A DNA stretch of 64,000 nt from Leptospirillum sp037442005. Its GTDB lineage: Bacteria; Nitrospirota; Leptospirillia; Leptospirillales; Leptospirillaceae. Below, piece by piece: positions 33,181 through 41,682 of the stretch (positions are counted from its first letter, which is position 1; every line of letters begins with the position of its first letter). The stretch covers positions 1 through 64,000 of the forward strand of contig JBBIRA010000006.1 of NCBI GenBank assembly GCA_037442005.1, in the 5' to 3' direction. A program made the position numbers and the translations under genes. The notes under the pieces are model-generated. The model was given only the letters and a program-made list of their open reading frames with translations. It ran no database searches and was not told the origin of the DNA.

Positions 33181-34056
33181 ATGAGCGAAACGGGATACCG
33201 GCTTTTAAAAGTGGATGTACCTTCCGGAGAAGCCCAGGTCATTGCCGACTGGCTGGTTCAAAAAACCCATCTTCCCGTTTTGGAGCAGGAGGTGTCCGGG
33301 GTTGTCCGGCTGACCGCGTCACTGGAGCGTCTCGATGCGGTTGAGTCACTTCTGGTCCGGGAATCGGTCCGGTCCATGGGGGCTCTTGATGCCAATGATG
33401 AGATCCTTCCGGGGGCTGACTGGGAAATGCTCTGGAAAAGTCAGGGGTTCCAGAGATTTCTGGTCAATGGCTGGCTGCCCGTCATCCCGGAATGGGACCA
33501 AGAAGCCCGACCGGCTTCACCGTCGATTCTCATCCATCCCCATCTGGCTTTCGGAACGGGACTTCACGAGACGACGGGAAAATGTCTCTCGCTGCTGGTC
33601 GATCATTTTCCCCCGACTCCGGTCAGGAAGGGGCGGATTCTGGACTTTGGATCCGGGACGGGGATCCTGGGAATCGCAGCCCTGGTGCTGGGTTACGGGA
33701 ATGCCCTGGTGGCGGTGGACAATGATCCTCTGGCGGTTGAGGCCACGGCGGAGAACCTTCTCCTGAACAATCTGTCCTCCTCCTCCCTGACGGGGCTGTC
33801 GCCGGATCATCCTGAAGAGGGACCTCTTCCCGGAGGGGAGGTCCCCTACCGTCTGATTATTGCGAATGTCACCGGAGGGGTTCTGGTGCCCTGGGTCCCT
33901 GTTTTATGGGAGAAGCTCGAAACCGGGGGAGCCATGGTCCTCTCGGGGATTGCGACCCGGGAACGAAAACGCGTCGAAGCGATTCTCCCCGTTCCCCGCT
34001 CATTCCACCGGGGAAAGAAATTTCATACGATCTGGCTTCGAAAGGTGGCCCGTTGA
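33181..34056 (+). CDS. prmA: Ribosomal protein L11 methyltransferase
   Basis: A 291-residue SAM-dependent methyltransferase. It carries the PrmA signature AFGTGLHETTGKCL, motif I ILDFGSGTGILGIAAL and the motif IV-like IIANVTGGVLVPW in place of the usual NILA. PrmA trimethylates L11 of the ribosome; the modification is not essential in E. coli. It starts 11 bp after the thioredoxin-like gene, and its stop overlaps the pyrF TTG start, so the three genes look co-transcribed. Length and order of motifs are normal. Confidence 0.92.
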   Translation: MSETGYRLLKVDVPSGEAQVIADWLVQKTHLPVLEQEVSGVVRLTASLERLDAVESLLVRESVRSMGALDANDEILPGADWEMLWKSQGFQRFLVNGWLPVIPEWDQEARPASPSILIHPHLAFGTGLHETTGKCLSLLVDHFPPTPVRKGRILDFGSGTGILGIAALVLGYGNALVAVDNDPLAVEATAENLLLNNLSSSSLTGLSPDHPEEGPLPGGEVPYRLIIANVTGGVLVPWVPVLWEKLETGGAMVLSGIATRERKRVEAILPVPRSFHRGKKFHTIWLRKVAR

Positions 34057-34826
34057 AAGAGACAGAATCCCTCACTCCCGGATCCGCGGTTTCCCGGCTT
34101 CGGGCTTCACTTTCCAACCCTGTCTGTCTTGCGCTGGATGAGCCGGATCGTTTGCTGGCCCGGGCGTTGATCTCGCGGATCGGGAAACGGGTGGGGATGG
34201 TCAAGGTGGGGCCGGTTCTTTTTTTAAGGGAAGGCATGGGGTTTTTATCCGAACTGTCCGATCAGGGCATTCCCCTGTTTCTCGACCTTAAATGGCACGA
34301 TATTCCCAATACGGTGTTCGGAGCCATTTCCGGTCTGGATCTTCCCACGCTCCGGCTGGTGACGGTCCATGCCCAGGGAGGAGAATCGATGGTCCGTGCG
34401 GCACGGGAGGCGGTGGAAGGTCTTTCCGGGGTGACGCCACTGGTGGTCGCCGTGACATTACTGACCCATCTCGACGGGGGGGAACTGACCCGTCTGGGAA
34501 TCGGCAACCGGCAGGAACGGATCCTGGAACTCGGGAATCTCGCCCTTTTGTCAGGGGCTCACGGCCTTGTCATGGCTCCGGGTGATCTGACCCGGGCGCG
34601 GGAAGTTCTGGGGAGTGATCCCTATCTTGTGACGCCGGGGATCCGGTGGGAGGAAGGGGCAGTGAAGCCGGTAGCCGGAAGGCGGGATGACCAGGTTCTT
34701 GCGGGAACCCCGACCGATGCACTGTCGTGCGGGTCGGATCTTCTTGTGATCGGTCGTCCTTTTCTCAAGAGCCCGGATCCTGAGCGGTTGCTGGACACGC
34801 TTCTGGAAACGATTCAAGCCCCCTGA
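34053..34826 (+). CDS. pyrF: Orotidine 5'-phosphate decarboxylase
   Basis: A 257-residue enzyme converting OMP to UMP in pyrimidine synthesis. The catalytic DxKxxD motif is LDLKWHDIPNTV, and the substrate-binding residues appear in VTPGIRW and in the phosphate-binding GTPTDALSCGSDLLVIGRP. The frame is open far upstream inside prmA; the TTG at 34053 with AAAGGTGG about 5 bases upstream is the sensible start and overlaps the prmA TGA. The glycine/serine changes in the phosphate loop are within family variation. No other pyr gene is nearby. Confidence 0.94.
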   Translation: MKETESLTPGSAVSRLRASLSNPVCLALDEPDRLLARALISRIGKRVGMVKVGPVLFLREGMGFLSELSDQGIPLFLDLKWHDIPNTVFGAISGLDLPTLRLVTVHAQGGESMVRAAREAVEGLSGVTPLVVAVTLLTHLDGGELTRLGIGNRQERILELGNLALLSGAHGLVMAPGDLTRAREVLGSDPYLVTPGIRWEEGAVKPVAGRRDDQVLAGTPTDALSCGSDLLVIGRPFLKSPDPERLLDTLLETIQAP

Positions 34827-34886
34827 CCCGGGATCCACCGGGTCAACAGGCTGATTTCCAGAAAGTTCAGGGGAGGTGGGGACAGC

Positions 34887-35450
34887 TCAGGCGACGCCGT
34901 CCTCCTCTTCTTCTTCTTCCCTTCTGACCCAGTATTTGGAAAATTCCTCAAGATGGGTCAATGTCGTCATGTCTTTCATCCGGTCCACAAACAGGGTCCC
35001 GCGAAGATGATCGGTTTCATGTTGCAGAATCACCGCAGGAAACCCTTCCCAGTCGAGGAGCATCTTCTTTCCGTAACGGTCCAGTGCCTCCAGTTTGACG
35101 GCACGGCTCCGGGTCACTTTTCCCCGGAGATTGTCGACGGACAGGCAGCCTTCCCAGCCATAGCGCGTTTCCTTCGACATGTATTTGAAGACGGGGTTAA
35201 TGAGTACCAGAAGGCCAATGGAAGGGGCGTCGGGATATCGTTCGTTTTCAATCGATTCGACAACGACCACCTGTTTGGATACGTGAACCTGGGGAGCAGC
35301 AAGCCCCAGTCCGTCCCCGTCGCGCATGGTGTCGACAAGATCGTCAATAAAGCCCTGGAACGCCGGTGTTTCGATTTCCGACAGGGGAACCGTTTCTGCA
35401 ATGCGTCGGAGAATCGGGTTTCCCATGCGGGCTATTTTCAAGAAGGCCAT
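34887..35450 (-). CDS. def: Peptide deformylase
   Basis: A 187-residue metalloenzyme removing the formyl group from new proteins. The three family motifs are complete: GLGLAAPQ, EGCLSVD with the metal-binding cysteine, and QHETDHLRG with the HExxH pair. It ends with an acidic tail, REEEEEEDGVA. The ATG overlaps the cobO stop in a TAATG junction. Def is normally beside fmt or the replication genes; here it is the third gene of a leftward cobJ-cobO-def unit, probably a chance operon. Confidence 0.95.
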   Translation of the reverse strand: MAFLKIARMGNPILRRIAETVPLSEIETPAFQGFIDDLVDTMRDGDGLGLAAPQVHVSKQVVVVESIENERYPDAPSIGLLVLINPVFKYMSKETRYGWEGCLSVDNLRGKVTRSRAVKLEALDRYGKKMLLDWEGFPAVILQHETDHLRGTLFVDRMKDMTTLTHLEEFSKYWVRREEEEEEDGVA

Positions 35451-35989
35451 TAGAATTCGACTCCTTTCTGAGCCATGATTCCTTTTTCGTAAGGGTGTTT
35501 GACCGCTTTCATTTCCGTGACCAGGTCGGCCCGTTCGACGAGTTCGGGGTGGGCGTTCCTCCCGGTCATGACCAGGTGAAGTTCGGGGGGCTTTTCGTCG
35601 ATCAGGCGATGGACCTGTTCCATATCGATATAATGATACCTCATGGCGATATTGATCTCATCGAGAATCACCATATGGTACTTTCCCGAGAGAATCTCGT
35701 TTCTGACCCAGGCAAAGGCTTTCTGGGCCACCTCCCTGTCCCGGACGGGGTCCTTGGTTTCCCAGGTGAACCCTTCTCCCATTTGCCGGATCGTGAGAAT
35801 TCCCTCGAAACGCTTGATGGCGTCAAGTTCGCCATAATGCCAAGATCCCTTGATGAATTGGGCAATCAGTACCGGAAGTCCATACCCCGCGGCCCTGAAC
35901 GCCATGCCCAGGGCGGCAGTGGTTTTTCCTTTGCCGTCTCCGGTATGAACGATGACCAGACCTTTTTGTGGCGTCTCCCCGGTGCTCAT
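35450..35989 (-). CDS. cobO: Cob(I)yrinic acid a,c-diamide adenosyltransferase
   Basis: A 179-residue ATP-binding enzyme that attaches the 5'-deoxyadenosyl group to cobalt in corrinoid synthesis or salvage (CobO/BtuR/CobA type). It has the P-loop HTGDGKGKTTAALG, the FIKGSWHYGE segment and VILDEINIAMRYHYI as Walker B. Length is normal. It overlaps the end of cobJ by 4 bp, so it belongs to the cobalamin pathway and is translationally coupled to the gene before it. def follows by one shared base. Confidence 0.94.
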   Translation of the reverse strand: MSTGETPQKGLVIVHTGDGKGKTTAALGMAFRAAGYGLPVLIAQFIKGSWHYGELDAIKRFEGILTIRQMGEGFTWETKDPVRDREVAQKAFAWVRNEILSGKYHMVILDEINIAMRYHYIDMEQVHRLIDEKPPELHLVMTGRNAHPELVERADLVTEMKAVKHPYEKGIMAQKGVEF

Positions 35990-36810
35990 GGGTTTTTTGT
36001 CCTGGCCAGACGATCCCCGCTGTGAAGATCGTATTTCCGTTGATATCCCCTTGGTGTAACCATTTTTCCGGCGATGATCCGGGTCTGGGAATTTCCCACA
36101 AGGATGGTGGTGAGCATGCCGATGGGGTGAGCGAGCATATCGGAAAGCGTCGAGATCACAATGTTCTCCCCTTCCCTCATGGCACTTTTGACAATGCCCA
36201 CCGGTGTTTCGGGGTCCCTGTATTCCAGCATGATTTCCCGGGCTTCCTCGATCTGATGGACCCGTTTGGACGATTTGGGGTTGTAGAGAGCAATGACAAA
36301 ATCGGCTTCGGAGGCGGCTTTCAGCCGTTTCCGGATGACTTCCCAGGGGGTTAAAAGATCAGACAGACTGATCGAGGCGAAATCGTGCATCAGAGGGGCC
36401 CCGATAATCGATGCGCATGCCGACAGGGCCGTGACCCCGGGAATCACTTCCACATCGATTTCTGTGCCGGTATAGCCCCGGTCAGCCAACACTTCGTAGG
36501 CGAGTCCGGCCATGCCGTAAATGCCGACATCCCCGCTTGATACAAGCGCCACTGTCTTGCCGGAAAAAGCCAGGTCAACGGCCTGGGACGCCCGTTCGAT
36601 CTCTTCGGTCATGCCGGTCTGGATAATCGACTTGTTTCCGATCAGGGGACGGACCAGATCAATATACGTTCTGTAGCCGATAATGACATCGGCCTGTTCA
36701 ATTGCCCATCGGGCGCGTGGAGTCAGGTGCTCTTCCGCCCCCGGGCCGAAACCCACGAGCAGGAGACTTCCCCGCTTGATCGGTGGAGTCATGGAGGATG
36801 CATTGGACAT
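35986..36810 (-). CDS. cobJ: Precorrin-3B / cobalt-factor III C17-methyltransferase
   Basis: A 274-residue SAM-dependent methyltransferase of the cobalamin ring contraction step (CobJ/CbiH). Typical are LLLVGFGPGAEEHLTPRA, IIGYRTYIDLVRPL, VSSGDVGIYGMAGL and IPGVTALSACASIIGAPL. With cbiD, cbiE, cbiT and cbiG nearby, it probably acts on the cobalt form as CbiH. The ATG at 36810 has a rather distant AGGAAGGAA (about 12 bases); an ATG six codons on is also possible. It heads the cobJ-cobO-def unit. Confidence 0.92.
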   Translation of the reverse strand: MSNASSMTPPIKRGSLLLVGFGPGAEEHLTPRARWAIEQADVIIGYRTYIDLVRPLIGNKSIIQTGMTEEIERASQAVDLAFSGKTVALVSSGDVGIYGMAGLAYEVLADRGYTGTEIDVEVIPGVTALSACASIIGAPLMHDFASISLSDLLTPWEVIRKRLKAASEADFVIALYNPKSSKRVHQIEEAREIMLEYRDPETPVGIVKSAMREGENIVISTLSDMLAHPIGMLTTILVGNSQTRIIAGKMVTPRGYQRKYDLHSGDRLARTKNP

Positions 36811-36894
36811 AATATGATGGGTTCCTTCCTGGAATCAGTTCTGGTTTTTGGTGACAACTGTCAGACAGACCCCCGCTTTGCGATCGGGGATCAG

Positions 36895-36921
36895 GGAGAA
36901 GCGAACAGGATTGGCTTCTCC
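36895..36921. repeat. Stem-loop in the cobJ-marC divergent region
   Basis: GGAGAAGC and GCTTCTCC form a perfect 8 bp stem with an 11-base loop. In the cobJ message this would lie in the 5' leader, about 85 bases before the start. I do not see the conserved core of a cobalamin riboswitch around it. Confidence 0.45.
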
Positions 36922-37032
36922 TGCTATGATAATTCCCGGGCGGGGGGGACATCAACTGTTGATCCCCGAAAAGGTGACTGCCGGTTTTGCGTTTGTTGGC
37001 AGAGCGATTCAGAGAGTCAGGTGAGGTGATCC

Positions 37033-37647
37033 GTGTGGGAGAATTTCTGGTTATGTTTCCTTCCTCTTTTTGTGGCCATCGATCCTCCGGGGATTCTCCC
37101 CCTTTTCATCGGCCTCACCACAGGGATTGAACCTGACCAGAGGCGCCAGATTGCCGGAACGGCGGTTTTGACGGCTTTTCTGGCAAGCAGTCTTTTTGCT
37201 CTGGGAGGAAAAATCCTGCTTGATTTTCTGGGGCTGTCGATTTGGGATTTTTCGATTTCAGGGGGGATCCTGCTTCTGGTACTATCGATTTCGGATTTGC
37301 TGAAAACCCACTCTCCGTCAGAGGGTAGCCCATTGTCCCTTCCGGCGGTGGTGTCGAGGGCCTGGGGAGCGGTTCCCATGGGGATACCGCTGATTGCAGG
37401 GCCTGCAGTGCTGACTTCCTCACTGATTCTGACCAAGAGTCACGGGTTTTTTCTGGTCGTGGGGGCCCTGTTTCTGAATATGGCAATCCTGTATCCGCTG
37501 TTATCAAAGGCCGATGTCATCAACAGAAAGCTCGGGACCACCGCTTCAGCAGTGGCCGGGAAGATCTTTTCCCTTCTTCTGGCGGCCATTGCTGTGCGTC
37601 TGATTCACTTCGGGATCCTTGGTCTGATCCGGACAACGATCCCCTAA
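37033..37647 (+). CDS. MarC family integral membrane protein
   Basis: A 204-residue protein with six hydrophobic helices and the MarC signature near the start, FLPLFVAIDPPGILPLFIGLT, and again MGIPLIAGPAVLTSSLIL in the second half. Despite the name, the family has no proven role in antibiotic resistance and its transport substrate is unknown. A GTG start at 37033 lies 5 bases after GAGGTGAT. It diverges from cobJ and its stop overlaps by 4 bp the stop of the leftward Rossmann gene. Confidence 0.88.
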   Translation: MWENFWLCFLPLFVAIDPPGILPLFIGLTTGIEPDQRRQIAGTAVLTAFLASSLFALGGKILLDFLGLSIWDFSISGGILLLVLSISDLLKTHSPSEGSPLSLPAVVSRAWGAVPMGIPLIAGPAVLTSSLILTKSHGFFLVVGALFLNMAILYPLLSKADVINRKLGTTASAVAGKIFSLLLAAIAVRLIHFGILGLIRTTIP

Positions 37648-38030
37648 TAGCCTGAATCGATGTGATCGGAAGCAATTTCTTCATCGGTTTGAGACATGTG
37701 CCACAAGAGGTAGGAAACCACGAGCGGAAGCAGGACGGTGTGGTGGTTTTCTGTTTCTTTCAGGGCTTCCCGAAGGTCATGTTTGAGGCTGGGAACATTT
37801 GAGGTATCAAGAACGATGTCGGTCTTTTCTCCCAGCGACCGGATCGCTTCGACGGGGTCCGGATAGATGGGGACTCCGTCTTTTTCAACCCGGGAAAGGA
37901 GTCCATGATGTCTGTTTTGTTCACAGACGCCGAGAATGCGGACCTTCTCTTCACCCAATGACCTGAATTTTTCGTAGAAACGGCTTCCCACACGACCGAG
38001 GCCGATCAAAAGCACCGAAACGGATTTCAT
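37644..38030 (-). CDS. Small Rossmann-fold protein, function unknown
   Basis: A 128-residue protein with a dinucleotide-binding amino end, VSVLLIGLGRVGSRFYEKF (GxGxxG), and only about half of a normal dehydrogenase. The rest reads VRILGVCEQNRHHGLLSRV, IVLDTSNVPSLKHDLREAL and a histidine-rich HHTVLLPLVVSYLLWHM. It resembles the NAD-binding part of homoserine dehydrogenase-like or TrkA-like proteins but has no catalytic domain. GGGAGGA precedes the ATG by about 4 bases. It is convergent with marC and stands alone on its strand. Confidence 0.72.
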   Translation of the reverse strand: MKSVSVLLIGLGRVGSRFYEKFRSLGEEKVRILGVCEQNRHHGLLSRVEKDGVPIYPDPVEAIRSLGEKTDIVLDTSNVPSLKHDLREALKETENHHTVLLPLVVSYLLWHMSQTDEEIASDHIDSGY

Positions 38031-38334
38031 GAGTCCTCCCATCAAGAAAGCTTAAATCCACTAAGAGACAAGCACTTCACCGGAAGGGCAGGAGTGTCCT
38101 TTCCGACTGGCGGCATGACTGGAATACGGTTGAAAAGAAGGCTGTCCAATGGTTCAGGGGAAGAATAGAGGAAGGGGATAAGTCTTTCAACTGGATGGCT
38201 GATTCTGCTTTTTTCTTGGGTTTAAGATCGACGGGTGCCGGAAGGGAATGGCGGTCCGGGTTTCGAAAAGGCCGGACAACCGGGCCGCCTTGTGGTGGAG
38301 GCCCTTGTCCGGGGTCCTCGAGCGTGTTGGCCTT
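38031..38334. other. Intergenic region with a strong hairpin
   Basis: A 304 bp stretch between the Rossmann gene and the chemoreceptor, both leftward. Its left part probably carries the Rossmann promoter. Its right part contains the hairpin at 38272-38312. I do not support any of the open frames here, which lack ribosome binding sites. Confidence 0.5.
38272..38312 (-). terminator. Hairpin after the chemoreceptor gene, possible terminator
   Basis: CCGGACAA plus GGGCC pair with GGCCC plus TTGTCCGG, giving 13 base pairs with a two-base bulge and a loop of about 13. It is 22 bp past the chemoreceptor stop. There is no T-run after it on the minus strand, so it may stabilise the 3' end or terminate with Rho. 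Confidence 0.5.
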
Positions 38335-39525
38335 CTAGATGGACTGATCCGATTTTTCAAGCAGTTGCCGGGTTTTTTGCGTTTCCGTCCGTGCTTTTTC
38401 AAGGTTACTCTGTATTTCCCCGACTTTCTGCGACTGTGTCTTGGTGGCGTCGACAATGTCGGAGATGGACTGGGAGAGTTCCCGGCTCCGAATAACAATA
38501 GATGAGAACACCTCATCGACATCCTTGGACATTTTCTTACTTCCTTCAACCATTTCAAGCGCACTTTTGATCATCGCCACCGTCTGGTTTGTATCCTCTT
38601 GCGTTTCCCGGATGGTTTCCCCGATTTCCCGGGTTGCCTTGATGGTTCTTTCGGCGAGTTTCCTGACCTCGTCGGCGACAACGGCAAACCCTCTTCCCTG
38701 ATCTCCGGCGCGCGCGGCTTCAATCGCGGCATTGAGCGCCAGAAGGTTGGTCTGACTGGCGATATCATTGATCACTTCGACGATTTTTCCAATCTCAAGG
38801 CTTCTGCTGGAAAGAGCATTGACGACATTTCCAAGCGTATTCATCGCCTCTCCGGCCTGAGCCACCTGACCGTTCATCAGGAGCACGACATTTTGTCCGT
38901 CTTCAGCTTCCCGCTGTGTTTGACGGGACTCGCTGGAGATGTCCGAGGTTGTTTTCAGAATTTCCTTTGTCGACTGATCGAGATCGGCGACAGATCGAAG
39001 AATGCTGTCGTCTCTTCCCGTTTGTGCCGAGAGGTTGTTCTTGAGCGCCTGCGCTTCCGTAATGTCGATAAAGCTCGTCATATACCCCAGAACCTCATGG
39101 GTGTCCGGATGGGCAATAATCCGGGAGGTGGAAAGGAGGAAAGACCCTCCGATTTCCATAACCTGATTTTTCCGGATTTCCCCCTCATGTATCTGGGAGA
39201 GAATCCCCCTTATCCGGTCTGGATTTACGTGAAACCGGTGAATGGATCCCCCCAGCACCTCTTTGGCGGAGACGCCATAGTTTTTGATCAGATCGGGCTC
39301 CATGGAGCGGATAATCTCCTTCATGGTTTCATTCATGTAAAAAATTTCATTCCCGGATTTTGCTTTCCCCATGTCTGCCGTGGCAATGGCGATTCCTACC
39401 TTGGGAATGGAGTCCAGAAGGGATTTGACGACCTGAGGGTGGGAGAACAGGTTTTCAGAAGGAGAACCCGTCCGGAATTGTGGCTCATTTTCCTCTGCAG
39501 AATGTTTTTTGGTGAAGAAAGACAT
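38335..39525 (-). CDS. Soluble methyl-accepting chemotaxis protein with PAS-like sensor
   Basis: A 396-residue protein without membrane segments. Residues about 35-160 form a PAS-like domain (KVGIAIATADMGKAKSGNEIF, then HEVLGYMTSFIDITEAQ, a typical PAC end). The signalling part holds the conserved hairpin tip at 252-293 (INDIASQTNLLALNAAIEAA, then RGFAVVADEVRKLAERT), which binds CheA/CheW. A cytosolic receptor of this kind would monitor internal redox or energy state, perhaps by a bound cofactor. The ATG at 39525 has AAGGAG 5 bases upstream. No che kinase genes are nearby. Confidence 0.93.
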   Translation of the reverse strand: MSFFTKKHSAEENEPQFRTGSPSENLFSHPQVVKSLLDSIPKVGIAIATADMGKAKSGNEIFYMNETMKEIIRSMEPDLIKNYGVSAKEVLGGSIHRFHVNPDRIRGILSQIHEGEIRKNQVMEIGGSFLLSTSRIIAHPDTHEVLGYMTSFIDITEAQALKNNLSAQTGRDDSILRSVADLDQSTKEILKTTSDISSESRQTQREAEDGQNVVLLMNGQVAQAGEAMNTLGNVVNALSSRSLEIGKIVEVINDIASQTNLLALNAAIEAARAGDQGRGFAVVADEVRKLAERTIKATREIGETIRETQEDTNQTVAMIKSALEMVEGSKKMSKDVDEVFSSIVIRSRELSQSISDIVDATKTQSQKVGEIQSNLEKARTETQKTRQLLEKSDQSI

Positions 39526-39930
39526 CAATACTCCTTGTGTTCAGGATTCATCATCCATCATTGTGCATTGTGTTGAACGGTCCTGACCGATTGCACCATT
39601 GGAACAATCTTTCAGGAAACCCCCTCGGCTGCCGATCTCCGCCGGAAAAACCCGTTGGTGGTGATAAGCCGTTTTTCCTCTGAAATGGTTGGGTTTCGGG
39701 ACCTGCGCCGGTCAGGATATCAGGGTGAGAGCAAATCAGGTGCCTGAAAAAAGTGGAAGGGTAGATCCATTTTTTAACAGAAGACAGAAGGAATTGCAAA
39801 TATAAAATAATTTAATGAATTGATAGATGTTTACAAAATTGGACGCACTGCTTCTTTATTGTATGTAAATTATTTATATTTATCATGTTCTATTCGATAG
39901 ATCAATAGAATTTAACATCCTCAGAATTGG
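39526..39930. other. AT-rich intergenic region upstream of the chemoreceptor
   Basis: A 405 bp stretch with no supported gene. The 120 bases at about 39780-39900 are much more AT-rich than the surroundings and probably hold the chemoreceptor promoter. TTCTATT (39888-39894) and AATAGAA (39904-39910) form a perfect 7 bp inverted repeat 20 bases from the cbiG stop, possibly its terminator or an operator. Confidence 0.5.
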
Positions 39931-41055
39931 CTATTCGGGAACACCGCTTTCCCAGCGGGCCACAGCCATTGTGGCATTCTCCGACTTCATTTTGGGGAGG
40001 AGGAGAACGGTATGGCCCTCCGGAAAAGGAGGGTTTCTCCGGATTGACAACAGGGCGGCCGGTTCGGAGACACCGGGGGTGCCGACGTGAGAGCGCACGA
40101 CCTCGGACGGGTTGGGGGATTCCACGCCGGAAAGTTCCTCCCGGGTGAAGATATCCAGCGGACGTTTGAAATGGTGGACCGCTTCGAGAAGGCCTTCTTC
40201 GTCTTTTTTCAGGTCGATGGTGGCAAACCGGGAAATTGATAGCACGGAAAGACCGGCGGTTTGAAAGCTGTTTTCGACCAGCTTGATGATTTCGGCAGCA
40301 GAGGTTCTCCGGTTGCATCCAAGCCCGACAGTCAGAATCCGGGGATGAATCGTCACGGAAACCGGAAGCGCTTTGTCGGGCGGGATCAGTCCGGAAGAAA
40401 TAATGACCGCTGCCCGGGCTTCAGGAAGGGGATCTGTCCAGCTGTTCACGAGAAGGATGTTGGGTTTGAGCGTGGCAGAAAGCTGAGGCACCGGAATTTC
40501 CTCCGGATTGATCACCAGAACCCGGTCTCCATCCACGATGGCGGAACTGACCCGTTTCAGGAGATCGAAGGGGGTCAGATCCGCTCCGATCTCCTTGGCC
40601 ATCATGTCCGGCGCGATCGTATCCCGGACATCGGTTCCGGTTGTAATGACCGGGGTCGCGCCAAGGATTCCGGCGGCTTCCCTGGCCAGCGCGTTGGCTC
40701 CGCCAAGATGGCCTGACAGCAGACTGATGGAGAATCTTCCGGTCACATCGATCACGACGATCCCCGGATCCTTTTTTTTGTCCATGATCAACGGTGCGAT
40801 CGTGCGGACAACGATCCCCAGGGCCATGATCAGGATGATGCCATCCATTTTTTCGAACAGGACAGGAAGAAGATTCTTGACGACACCATCGAAAATCACG
40901 GCTCCGGGAGGTGCCTCGCCGGCATAGCGTTCTGAGACATAGAGGGTTGCGTCAATCCCCTGAAGGAGGGCGGTCGCTTTTTCAAGACCCGGCCGGGTAA
41001 TGGTGATGATGGCAATTTTCTCTTTGGTCGGCACGGGGGGGGGGACTGTTTCCAT
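39931..41055 (-). CDS. cbiG: Cobalt-precorrin-5A hydrolase
   Basis: A 374-residue protein that opens the lactone ring and releases the C2 fragment in the anaerobic (early cobalt) cobalamin pathway. It has the CbiG amino part (IAIITITRPGLEKA, DGIILIMALGIVVRTIAPL), the strongly conserved DVTGRFSISLLSGHLGGANALA, and the carboxyl CbiG/CobE domain (TVGLGCNRRTSAAEIIKLV). It is the last gene of cbiD-cbiE-cbiT-cbiG, 27 bp after cbiT. In some bacteria the carboxyl part is a separate gene; here both halves are fused. Confidence 0.94.
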   Translation of the reverse strand: METVPPPVPTKEKIAIITITRPGLEKATALLQGIDATLYVSERYAGEAPPGAVIFDGVVKNLLPVLFEKMDGIILIMALGIVVRTIAPLIMDKKKDPGIVVIDVTGRFSISLLSGHLGGANALAREAAGILGATPVITTGTDVRDTIAPDMMAKEIGADLTPFDLLKRVSSAIVDGDRVLVINPEEIPVPQLSATLKPNILLVNSWTDPLPEARAAVIISSGLIPPDKALPVSVTIHPRILTVGLGCNRRTSAAEIIKLVENSFQTAGLSVLSISRFATIDLKKDEEGLLEAVHHFKRPLDIFTREELSGVESPNPSEVVRSHVGTPGVSEPAALLSIRRNPPFPEGHTVLLLPKMKSENATMAVARWESGVPE

Positions 41056-41082
41056 GAGTATTGTCTCCGGGGGTGAACGGGG

Positions 41083-41682
41083 TTATGAAGCGGCGGGTGA
41101 GAAAGAGAGGATCACAACGGGATTCATGGCTTCAATCCGGTGCAGTCCCAGAATGGTTTTTCCTCTTCCCGACTGGATCTGCCAGATTTCCGGGCTGATT
41201 TTCTTTTCTGATGTCCAGGCCAGGACCTCGGCAATATTTTCAAACGTGGCCAGATTGATGACCACTTTTCCGTCCGGTGGCAACAAGGCGAGTGAAAGGT
41301 CGAGAAGCGTTGAGAGATTTCCTCCTGTTCCTCCGATGAAGATCCGGTCGGGGCGGGGATCTTCAGGGAGTTTTTCGGGCGCTTTTCCGTGAATCATCCG
41401 GAACCGGTCATTCAGTCCGAATGCCGTGACATTCTTTACCAGACAGTCAAAATCTTCCTGATCTTTTTCAATCGCGGTCACTGTCAGTGAAGGAACAAGG
41501 CGGGCCGCCTCGATCCCCACCGATCCCGATCCGGCTCCGATATCCCATAAATGGAGTCCAGGGGCCAGATCCAGCCTTGATAATGAGAGGACCCGTATTT
41601 CTGTTTTTGTGATCAGACCCTTGCGGGGAACGGTAAAGTGAAAGGCTTCTTCCGGCAGTCCAAACAGCGTGTTGTGGTTCAT
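41083..41682 (-). CDS. cbiT: Cobalt-precorrin-6B C15-methyltransferase (decarboxylating)
   Basis: A 199-residue SAM enzyme that methylates C15 and removes the acetate carboxyl at C12, equivalent to the carboxyl half of CobL. The start PRKGLITKTEIRVLSLSRL matches the substrate loop of CbiT, and motif I is LWDIGAGSGSVGIEAARL. The FIGGTGGNL loop is conserved. It overlaps cbiE by 4 bp, so the CobL activities are split into adjacent cbiE and cbiT, as is usual in the anaerobic pathway. Confidence 0.94.
   Translation of the reverse strand: MNHNTLFGLPEEAFHFTVPRKGLITKTEIRVLSLSRLDLAPGLHLWDIGAGSGSVGIEAARLVPSLTVTAIEKDQEDFDCLVKNVTAFGLNDRFRMIHGKAPEKLPEDPRPDRIFIGGTGGNLSTLLDLSLALLPPDGKVVINLATFENIAEVLAWTSEKKISPEIWQIQSGRGKTILGLHRIEAMNPVVILSFSPAAS

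Noticed and set aside
36811..37032. Cobalamin riboswitch upstream of cobJ
   Set aside because: I looked for the B12-box and the conserved core on the minus strand and did not find them; only a simple stem-loop is visible.
38187..38564. Minus-strand open frame of 125 codons overlapping the chemoreceptor end
   Set aside because: It is a different frame of the chemoreceptor 3' region and intergenic DNA, with a strongly biased Arg/Lys/Pro/Ser composition and no start signal.
39225..39240. Third parS candidate (TTACGTGAAACC) in the chemoreceptor gene
   Set aside because: Only one half matches the ParB site; the palindrome is not present.
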